From the NCBI GenBank assembly GCA_030734395.1, contig JAUZTG010000029.1, positions 496,001 to 560,000 of the forward strand: DNA of 64,000 bases, written 5' to 3'. Both the position numbers and the translations under genes were made by a program. This document shows, in pieces, positions 55,887 to 64,000 of this stretch (its first letter is position 1; each line of letters opens with the position of its first letter). Source of the DNA: Sarocladium kiliense (taxonomy: Eukaryota > Ascomycota > Sordariomycetes > Hypocreales > Sarocladiaceae). The notes below the pieces were generated by a model. The model searched no databases. It saw only the letters and a program-made list of their open reading frames with translations, and had not been told where the DNA came from.

Positions 55887-57030
55887 GGCATTTGGATGCG
55901 TCTCTTTGAGCGACAGGAGTAGTATTATTGGCGTGAATGCCAGTTCTTTACCCACAAAGGAAGAGTGATCTCTTTGTGCTCGCGCGAGTGAAGTCCACGG
56001 GCTGGGCGTCGACGATGCGTTCGACGACAGTCCCGTAGCTTCGCACAATCTCACAAGGGAATCGCAATCATTTTGATAAGGAAGAATTGTTCTCTCCTGA
56101 AGTCAATGACAGAAAGCAGACGTAATGACGCGTCTGGTGTTGAAGCAGGGGATTCTCTCGCCTTGATTGGGAGGCAGGCGGGGATATGGCTGCCTGTGGG
56201 TGCTGTAATACCCAAGAGCGTAATCAAATGCGTGTGTTGATCCTTTCAAGCGTTGAGATCAGGGTTCCAAGCTTAGCCTGCGAATGGTGGAATGGCGGCC
56301 GTAAATGATGCATTGTCACCTGCTCCTTTGAGGGACCTGCATATGTTGTTGTTGGATTTCCGGAAGTGAAAGACGAATTATATTGTATACAGCTATTAAG
56401 GATGACTGGTGGGCTGCTCGAGAACGCTGAGGGCACCAATGTATCATGATGCCACAGTGGCTGGGGCTCAGGGCAGCTCCTCTGGAATATCTCATGGCAA
56501 CGCATCCAACATGTTATCTTTGGGCATTGTACTGGAGGTCGACCACCTGGCCTCGATATCTCTCATCGATGAATCAAACAGGCTGCAACACACCTTTGAA
56601 AAGACTCATCGGGGATCTCTGGGCCTCTCACAGTGATGTGGTCCCCTGTTCTGGCCCTATCATGCTCCCACTGACCATGCTGCTGTGGCAACCCTACTCA
56701 TCTGAACTCCAGCCTCCCCTTCGCAGGGCTCCTCTTCCATCCTGTTCTTCCCCATTCACTTCCCACCACTCCTCCTTACCACCCCTCTTCTCATCTCTTC
56801 TTCTTCGTCGTCGTCTGCTTTCTCCTCGTCTTCCACTCGAGCCTTTCCGAGTGCGCGTTTTGCATAGCCAATCCTACCTGGCTCACTATTCTACTTCCCA
56901 TTCTGCTCACTCTTTGGCACCCATCTTGCTCAGGCTTTGATCCCAATTTTGGCCACATTTGGCCCTATTCTACTCACTCATTGACCCCTATTTAACACGT
57001 CCATTTTGCAGTCGATTCCCCTCCTTCACC
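55887..57030. other. upstream region of the 775-aa gene
   Basis: 1.1 kb with a C/T-rich leader in the last 350 bases before ATG 57031. No other gene is seen. Confidence 0.4.
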
Positions 57031-59526
57031 ATGCCCGCGATCAAGCGAAAGAAGAAGGGTCTACCCGAGAGTCCCTCAAAGAAAGCCGCAGTCGCCGCTG
57101 CGGTTCGAAACTTGGAGCTACCAGAAGGATACCAGCCTCAAGTTTCTACCAAAAGCTCTCACGGGATGGCCCTGAGAGGCCAGCCGGCCAAAGGCTCAAA
57201 CATACATCCCATGGCGCTCCGGGCTCGTGAGGACAAGCGGCAGCTGCAAAACGTTGCAACCACGAAGAACGGGACCTCCAGGTATGATCGCTCCAAGTTC
57301 AAGTCCGATGTCAACGAATGGCTCAACCAACCAAGGCCTCGTACCAGTAGCCCTCCCAGAAACACCATCAGGAAGAAGCCTAGCTTTACCTGGGATCCCA
57401 AGTGGTCCCCATACGATTCCTATCGGAGGGCTGTTAGAGCCTGGAAGACGAAACGTACCGTTCGGAGATATGGAATGGTCCACTCTCGCACCGTCCTCGC
57501 CAAGCGAGGATTCCGTCCTGAAGTGTCTTCCCGGGCACCAGAGAAGCACGTCGTGGACTGGCTGAAGACGGCCGAATCGCAGGCTTTTTCAAAGCCAACA
57601 AGAGAAGACTTCATCAAAGGCACACAGAAAGCCTTTGGGGGACAAATTGTCTCACAGTCGCGTCAAATCACCAGGGTGAGCTGCCTCTTATCCATACCAT
57701 GTTTTTTCTTTGTTCTGACTGCTCCAGGCGCCAATGCTGCCCCGATTCAACCTCATGCCCGAGAACTTCGGTAGAGCTCAGAATGAGAGGCCTCATGTGT
57801 CTGTGTCTCAGTTTATGGAGCTGCTGTACCATGTGGATCTGGGACCATACCTCATCGACTTCATCTCTGCAGATGGCATCAAGACACTTCACAAACTTGC
57901 ACTGACTTGCAAGCCACTCTGGAGACTGATTGCCCGAAGCTTGGTAAGCTCATCAAATCCCTTCCCACTTGCCGGCACCAAGTAACATGTGAGAAAGAAA
58001 ATCTGGAACTCGGTTGGAGGACATTTCAAGACGTATGGAACCAGCAGCACTCTCCTCGCCATCAACCCGGAGTTCACCGTCCAGGACTTCAAAATCAGTC
58101 AGATGCATGACCCTTTGGCGATGAACCCCTCGAACCCCATGAGGTTTGCGGTACCATTGATGGAGACCGAGCTATTTCTGTTTAGTTCCTTGCACAAAAT
58201 GACTACTCAGGGCCCCGAGGATCATCCCATCTGGAATAATGGACAGGGCCTTGGTGATGATTCCGAAATTGAGATTTTCCCGGATATTGATGGCAGGCTC
58301 AGAGAGTCTGTTAGAATCATCAAGCACCAGCATTCAGTTTGGAAGCATAATCAGTTCCACTCGATGCCTCTACAGGTTTATGAGGCACCAATCATTGCAC
58401 AGGCTATGAGTCTCAGGACCCTTTGTACGTGCATATCTGGTGTTGTTGTCCGGTTTCATTTCTCTACTGACCATGGTTCATTGCAGTGGGTGTCATCCTT
58501 GAGAGGCGAAATGCCATCCGCGTGCTGCTTTTGCACAAAATGCCCCTGCTTGATCGGCGACTTCTGTCGATCATTGTGCGCGCTTGCCCTCGCGTCAAGA
58601 TGGTGGGCATTTACGATTGCCCAATGCTTCACTTAGGTGATCTCGATTGCCTTCTTGATTTGATCCACGAGGTCAACGAAGAACGTCGTGGGAAGCACCC
58701 AGAAATCGAAGCTTTCGACTTTTACCCCTCATACCAGAAAGGCACTCTGTTTCAGCAGGACAATGAGGCGATCTATGGATTGACATGGGGGCCTGAAAAG
58801 CTTTGCGTCGTACAAAGAGGGTTCTTCGCTCTTGTCCTGAAAGCATTCCTAAAGGCTCGAGCCATGGGGCTTGTTCTCTTGTTCTCTAAGGACCACGCTC
58901 TCAGAGAGTGGATGGCCAAGCTTCCTTTCACACCCCTTGCAATTGCGTCGTTTCTCGATGCGTTGCACCGCTACCTCGATCTTGAGGGGTCTACGAGTGT
59001 CAACGACCGGATGGAGGCACTGTTTGACCTTCTGAAGCATGTTCACTTGGGCGACCCCCAAAGCCAGGGAAAGGATACGACGTGGTACACGGAAAAGATG
59101 GGCATGAAACACACATATTGTTCGTCCTGTGGCTACGTCTATCTGGACGAGTTCTTCGACCACGTCCAGTTACTTCGAGAAGCGAGAACTCGGTTCTGTG
59201 CAGGATGCCTGCTTCACGAGCTGCTGGACTACGAGAGGGACCACATGAAAGCGGATAAACGATACCTCCTCGCCGACTTTCTCGACTGGCCCGGGTCTGA
59301 ACACGATCAGGCGAAGTACAACCCACGCGCTCCGTTGTATCGAAATGGGCTCAGCCTTATGCATGTCTACAACGGCCCACGCTTCGACCATAATACCCTG
59401 GGTCCAAATGATCCGCGAAGATCTCGACCCGGTCTTGAGGACATCAAGATTGTGAACGATTCGCTGCAAAACCTTCCAACCCTTGCGCAGCTCATGTCAA
59501 AAGACCAAAGGTCACTCAGGCGATAG
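57031..59526 (+). CDS. conserved-looking intracellular protein with F-box-like stretch and zinc-ribbon cysteines
   Basis: Four exons (57031-57675, 57728-57943, 57998-58424, 58487-59526) give 775 aa. The N-terminus is basic (MPAIKRKKKGLPESPSKKAA), like a nuclear signal, and the first 215 residues look disordered. Residues at about 255-290 (LIDFISADGIKTLHKLAL, then CKPLWRLIARSL) resemble an F-box-like helix set. Near residues 640-675, CSSCGYVYLDEF and CAGCLLHELLD form two CxxC pairs that could bind one zinc. The C-terminal part has DPRRSRPGLEDIKIV. After TAG 59524-59526 the same frame stays open for 78 codons to TGA 59758-59760. The protein may belong to a Pezizomycotina family of F-box/zinc proteins; the exact family is not known to me. 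Confidence 0.72.
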
Positions 59527-60516
59527 GCGTGCCTCGAAGTCCAGGCGGTCAAACTTGACGTGTTTCGTCGTGCCCTGCGCGCTATGCGCTCCGAGAACAG
59601 TGAAGAGGGCCGGGAATATCTGGGCAACAGACCAGACAAGGGTCTTGTGGATGATCTCGACGAGCCACAGCGACCAAGGAATGACACCGTGGGAGCACAG
59701 AGCCTCGACTTCCGCATGGCTCTGCAGTGCCACAGCCAGATGATGAGGCAGAAGATTTGAGAGGCTATGAGTACGCGCTGCCCGGTCCATTCGAGAACCG
59801 GCAGCACACGATCCACGATGGACTTGACTTGATGCCATTGTGCACAAAGGAAGCCGTCCCCAGTATTTGAGAGCCCGATTTGCTTCATACTGCTTCTGCT
59901 CTGAACCCTGGAGCACGAGGCTTGTCATCAATCGAGGGACGAACAACTCACACTCAAGGACACAGCAACACCGGCGTTGGGGAGTTCGTTCTTGAATCAG
60001 AGAACTATGAATTGGAACAGGCTCAAAGAGGGGCGTGATCGAATAGTCAAGACGCTCACCATCGCGCACATGCGCAGCGACTCCAATTACCTACACTCTC
60101 CGCTCTTTGACGTATGCCGCTTTTGAGTATGGCACTTGAAGGTGCATGGTGATGAAAGGGGCGATGAGGCTTGAGGGTCCGTTGGATTCGCATAGCAGAG
60201 GTTCCCCTCCACGAGATGCAGTTTCGATAGGAAAAGATAGAGGATCTCAATTGAGTTTGTACTATAGTCTCCAAAAAAAGAAAATCTTCATTGTGAATGT
60301 GGTGCCCTCCTCAAGTCTTCAAGGTAGAGATATCGTGACGGGAGGCAGAAAGTAGTCGCTCACGTGACCCAAGGGACCCTCCCGACCCCGGAATCTTGAC
60401 CTTCAACTTTTCGCGATGACTTCCAACCACAGCTCCAACCGCAACACCTCGCGCACGAAACCACATCCACGCGCTAATTGCACGATTGAGGCTCAGCTCC
60501 CACAATTCTCCTCGAA
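59527..60516. other. 3' region and intergenic stretch before bL36m
   Basis: The first 234 bases are the open extension of the 775-aa gene's frame. The rest shows no supported gene; the 185-codon minus-strand frame at 59512-60069 starts with GTG and looks like a shadow. Confidence 0.4.
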
Positions 60517-60898
60517 ATGGCGTCATTACTACGAGCCTTCACGCGGACGACCGCCCTCATGTCGATCCCCCGATTCTCGAACCTCATCCGCGCAGCTACC
60601 CCCGCGACGACGATGACGATGCAGCCTGCGATGGGAACGAGCTTGGCGAGGGTGGCTGAGCAGACGAGAGGCATGAAGGTGCATTCTGCGGTGAAGAAGA
60701 GGTGTGAGCATTGCAAGGTGAGTACTGTCCGCAACGTTGAGGTGCCACGAGAACCTCCGAGGAAGGGCATTGGAAGCAGTGTAACTGACTTCTTGGGGTG
60801 GGATATAGGTTGTGAGGAGAAAGGCGGGCAAGAGGCATAATGGATACTTGTATATCATCTGCAAGGCGAACCCGAGACACAAGCAGAGGCAAGGATAG
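60517..60898 (+). CDS. rtc6: mitochondrial ribosomal protein bL36m
   Basis: Two exons, 60517-60717 and 60809-60898, encode 96 aa over a 91-nt intron (GTGAGT to ATATAG, with AACTGAC as branch site). The last 45 residues are bacterial-type L36: MKVHSAVKKRCEHCK, then VVRRKAGKRHNGYLYIIC and NPRHKQRQG. The CxxC, C and H residues form its zinc site. The first about 50 residues (MASLLRAFTRTTALMSIPRF) are a mitochondrial presequence rich in Arg, Thr and Ala without acids. It is the smallest protein of the large mitoribosomal subunit. The intron falls right after CEHCK. Confidence 0.95.
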
Positions 60899-61235
60899 AC
60901 AGTTGTTTTGTGACGGTCATGATGGGCGGACCAATCTCATCTGACCGTATTGACCCCAAGCAACTGGATACGAACGAATCGACCGCGAGGAACTGTACGA
61001 CTATACAGAAGGAGCTGCAACATATCGAGCCGAAACGAAAGGGCAGGGCTCATGCTGGAGAGAGCGTGGAAGAGAAGCTGTACAATACGACCAAGCGACA
61101 ACATCACCAACTAGACTGGCTCTGGCGTTTCTTTCTCGAGCATTTGAGAAGAGGGCTGGGGTATTCCTGTATCAAATTTTGACATATACAACTACTCAAA
61201 CATTACATGCGCCGTCTATGTTTCTGATGTGACAG

Positions 61236-61261
61236 TGATGATGATGATGATGATGATGATG
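61236..61261. repeat. TGA/ATG microsatellite behind the LYR gene
   Basis: Twenty-six bases of perfect TGA repeat directly next to the stop of the minus-strand LYR gene, so it lies in that gene's 3' UTR as a CAT run. Confidence 0.9.
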
Positions 61262-61801
61262 TTACATGCCGCCAATGTACCGCTCCATGCTTTCCCACTC
61301 CGTCTTTCCCGTAGACAAGAGATAGCGAATATGCGTCTACGAAAGGAGTCAGCGAGTCGCAGATACGGGTTTATTATGCTTCACGAGGTAGTGAGGGTGG
61401 AGGAGGGCGTACAATGTCAGTCACGTTGCGGTGGCGCTCGAATTCGGCACGAGCGAAGCCTCGGGTCTCGTTACGGGTGGTATGGTCGGGGATGCGACGT
61501 GTGCCGCGGATGATGGTGCGGTAGAAGGAGAGCACGCGGGAGCGTTGGAGGAACTGGGTGGAGGTGAGTGATGGTCTCGGTGTGGTGAGTTTAAAAGTTT
61601 CAAGGCAAGGGGAGTCGAGGCGTGATGAGAAGACTCTGGGGTCAAGTTTCGATAAAGGCAAAAGACACAAGTGCAATAGATTGTAGGAAGAAGAACACAA
61701 TGCCTGAGGGGACTTACATGATCAAGACTCAACGCCTTGTTCAACCGCGAGGGTCTGGCATGAGTGGCATATGCCCTGAGCAGGCTCATGCCGCGGGTCA
61801 T
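61262..61801 (-). CDS. LYRM2: LYR-motif protein, LYRM2-like (mitochondrial)
   Basis: Three exons (61801-61718, 61553-61413, 61336-61262) give 99 aa. The LYR-type core is RSRVLSFYRTIIRGTRRIPD, followed by RGFARAEFERHRN and, after the second intron, HIRYLLSTGKTEW, which is the layout of LYRM2. LYR proteins are small helical factors that bind the mitochondrial acyl carrier protein and help to build respiratory complexes or Fe-S proteins; LYRM2 is linked to complex I. The N-terminus (MTRGMSLLRAYATHARPSRL) is basic and targeting-like; a second ATG at residue 5 may be used. Introns are 164 and 76 nt with GTAAGT and GTACGC donors. Confidence 0.88.
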
Positions 61802-62124
61802 GGGAGGCTACCTCATCGACGGGCAGAAACCCCGTTTGACAACCTTGAAGAAAATCTTTATGAGAATGAAGGAGAACGGTGAAGTGTACGTGATGTGGGC
61901 GATGTTGAAGATGAGTTTGTTCGTTGATGTCAAGTCTGGATAGGCGAGGCGGCGGAACTTCGGGTAACGACGCGGGTCACTTTGAAGGGTGGTGATGAGA
62001 CGCGTCTTGGGCTTACAGCAACCAAGGGCAGCATAAAATCAGATTCTTGATCCGTAACTTCCAGTCTCTGTTTCATTGACATGGGAGAAGCTGAGGCTAT
62101 TGGTTCCAGATCTTCAGAGTTATA

Positions 62125-62982
62125 ATGGCGGACGAGAGGCCGGCGAAACGCCAAAAGGCCATCCACCCCATTGACGCGGCGAATCTGCGCTCCGATGAAG
62201 ATTTCATAATAGATTATGTGAAGCCAAGGTACTTGGAACTGTACTGGTACTTGTTTGAGGTCCTACTGACGGATCTTGTAGTCCCGGTTGGCAGAGTTGG
62301 TGTCACCCATCCACAAAGCAAGAACACATCATTCGCTTCACACGAGCAGGTGGTCTTACAGAAGAAGACCTCGAGGCATGCTATCGTCTGGTCGAAGAAA
62401 CGAGCAGAAGAGATTATGAGAACTCGTCGGTGGGGTGGCATGAGGAGGCGAAGAGGACGGAGATGAAGTCGGCGGAGTTGAAGTATGTGCTCGTGGAGGC
62501 AGAGAATGACGAAACACAGGAACAAGATGATGAGAAGAAGGGGGAAGAAAATGACAGAGGGAAGTTGAGAGGGTTTGTCTCGATGATGCCGACGTTTGAG
62601 AACGGCGAGGCGGTGGTATACTGCTACGAGATACACATCAAGCCCTACCTCCAAGGGTCAGAGCGACCCCTTTCCCCCTTGCTCAACCCCATCAACTAAC
62701 ACTTCAACTCACAGAACCGGCCTCGCCCAGCTCCTCATGTCCTACGTCACAACCACAGCGCGAAATATTCCGACAGTGGGCAAAACAATGTTGACGTGCT
62801 TCACAATCAATACCCGTGGGAGGAAGTTCTACGAGAGGTTAGGGTTTGAAGTGGATGAGAAGAATTCGCCTAGGGAGAGGAAGTTGAGAGGTGGGAAGAT
62901 CGTGAAGCCGGATTATGTGATTTTGAGTCGGGTTGAAGAAGGGGACGGCGTGGTTGTTGAGGTTGGTGGTGGTGAGGGATGA
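62125..62982 (+). CDS. NAT4: N-alpha-acetyltransferase 40 (NatD/Nat4), histone H4/H2A N-terminal acetyltransferase
   Basis: Three exons (62125-62228, 62282-62656, 62715-62982) encode 248 aa. NatD hallmarks are present in order: SSVGWHEEAKRTEM, KYVLVEAE, GFVSMMPTFENGEAVVYCYE (YCYE is near-diagnostic), the acetyl-CoA loop QGTGLAQLLM, MLTCFTINTRGRKFYERLGF and the DEKNSP stretch. The enzyme acetylates the N-terminal serine of histones H4 and H2A. The start MADERPAKRQKA is basic and could be a nuclear signal. Human NAA40 also has this size. A Glu/Asp-rich insert (ETQEQDDEKKGEE) sits between strands and is not part of the core. Introns are 53 and 58 nt; the first donor is GTACTT, the second GTCAGA. 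The gene is divergent from the LYR gene. Confidence 0.88.
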
Positions 62983-64000
62983 GTTGGGATGAGTCGATAT
63001 GAGTCCATGATGGAGTTGCTAGGTTGTCGCGAGGCTGGGACAATATCCAGCATGTATTTGGGCATGCGTTCTCCACAACTGGACCTCATTCTGGTGATTC
63101 AATGAGACATTCCGGGACTGTATTGCTCAGCAGAAAATTGGAATCTCTCTTCAGAGATGAGGAGGGCTCTTTGTCTCACCCGGCTTCGTCACTTGATTGG
63201 CGGTGTACCTTCATTTCCCGGCTCAGATTCTCTCGAAAGGCATGTCCCTGCAGTCTCCGTCAAACTCCAGACCAATCCCCTAAGCTTCTCAATCATCTAA
63301 ACACATCTGGGATGAACACACCACATGGTCTCGCTCCGTCGCCAATCATTGAACCAACGGTCCAACCTTGGCAGATACCCGACGCCCGAACCAATATCAG
63401 CGCTCTGCACAGCCAAGCAAAGTCTAAAAAGGCCCATCCTAGCGTGTGATCGCATGCTTCCGTCTCGTCATGCAATTGGGTCTTGACTCGTTATCGCAGG
63501 GCTGGACATGCGGCGCAGCAATCCGGTCCCACTCAAGCCATACTGCCAGGCTCTCTCATCTCCTGCACAGCACGGCGAAGGTGCCGAGCACCAGCGATAT
63601 TGCTTGTTTACTATGTATCGCTAAGTTGGACACATGTCGCTCACTCAGACCATTGGAATAATTCCTGCGCCATGCGTCAGCACTGCACCAAGAAGCGAAG
63701 CAGAGAAACCACACCCGCGGCGCGCCTCATGCACGCACATCCCTCCCATCCCATGCCAAACTAATGCGACCCGCGGCTTATGACGTGTAAGGTGGTCTAC
63801 AGTATCCCCGTTGGACTTTTTCTTCCTACGCCGCCTTTGATCTATTCCAGTCTAATGCACATCCATCCATCCATCCCCCCAAGACCGGCGGTTTCCTAGT
63901 TGGGCTGTGGATGACTGCCCTGTGCTTTGGGGAGATGAAGCTTGGCTTGCTAGCTTAGTGAGGCTTACCCTGTCTTGGGAAGGGATCTACTTGGGGTTAG
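62983..64000. other. intergenic right edge
   Basis: About 1 kb with no gene supported. A CT- and CAT-rich stretch near 63830-63900 could belong to a leader of a gene beyond the window. Confidence 0.4.

Noticed and set aside
59512..60069. 185-codon minus-strand frame behind the 775-aa gene
   Set aside because: GTG start; it is opposite the more protein-like extension on the plus strand.
1..64000. tRNA or rRNA genes
   Set aside because: I looked for T-loop/B-box-like GGTTCRA..CC with matching arms and found none that fold convincingly; a covariance-model search would settle it.

Overview
This window looks like part of a filamentous ascomycete genome (Pezizomycotina, possibly Dothideomycetes; the class is a guess). 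The evidence is short 49-140 nt GT-AG introns, often with CTRAY-like branch sites, small secreted proteins, fungal-only families (2EXR, Alt a 1-like, GFA, a PH-domain protein with an acidic tail, a group of hybrid histidine kinases) and a Tad-type LINE. Exon joins were worked out by eye from splice signals and frame continuity.

Left part (1-17 kb), rich in secreted proteins: the end of a PAN/apple-type protein, a GFA-fold zinc protein, a 1366-aa secreted DUF7029/DUF7223-type protein, a divergent 417-aa Thr-rich secreted protein, a broken 2EXR gene, a secreted sedolisin (S53) protease, a 79-aa cysteine-rich secreted protein with a 12-nt microexon, and an Alt a 1-like secreted protein.

17.4-23.4 kb is a complete, apparently intact Tad-like LINE (ORF1 gag with zinc knuckles; ORF2 with endonuclease, reverse transcriptase and RNase H). 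It is flanked by a 13-bp target-site duplication and sits about 115 bp behind the Alt a 1-like gene. After it come succinate-semialdehyde dehydrogenase with a probable mitochondrial presequence and a four-TM membrane protein.

The 27-34 kb stretch is gene-poor and decayed. It holds a rearranged relic of a fungal EST1-type protein split by an eight-copy 16-bp minisatellite, a partial membrane-protein gene, weak ORFs and one intact hypothetical gene. At 35-39 kb are an intronless metzincin-like zinc metalloprotease (possible bacterial origin) and a secreted GH39-like glycoside hydrolase. A decayed gene lies at 40-41 kb.

The right part (42-63 kb) is more conserved: a 1480-aa hybrid histidine kinase, the PH-domain protein, a ~6-kb gene-poor gap with one small three-exon gene, a 775-aa zinc-binding-type protein, and then three housekeeping genes: mitochondrial ribosomal protein bL36m, an LYRM2-like LYR protein, and the histone N-alpha-acetyltransferase NatD (NAA40/Nat4).

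The genes do not form an evident biosynthetic cluster. The most interesting items are the intact LINE, the minisatellite born inside a coding relic, the candidate transferred protease, the hairpin-like cysteine-rich secreted protein with a microexon, and two genes whose frames stay open beyond an apparent frameshift or stop.
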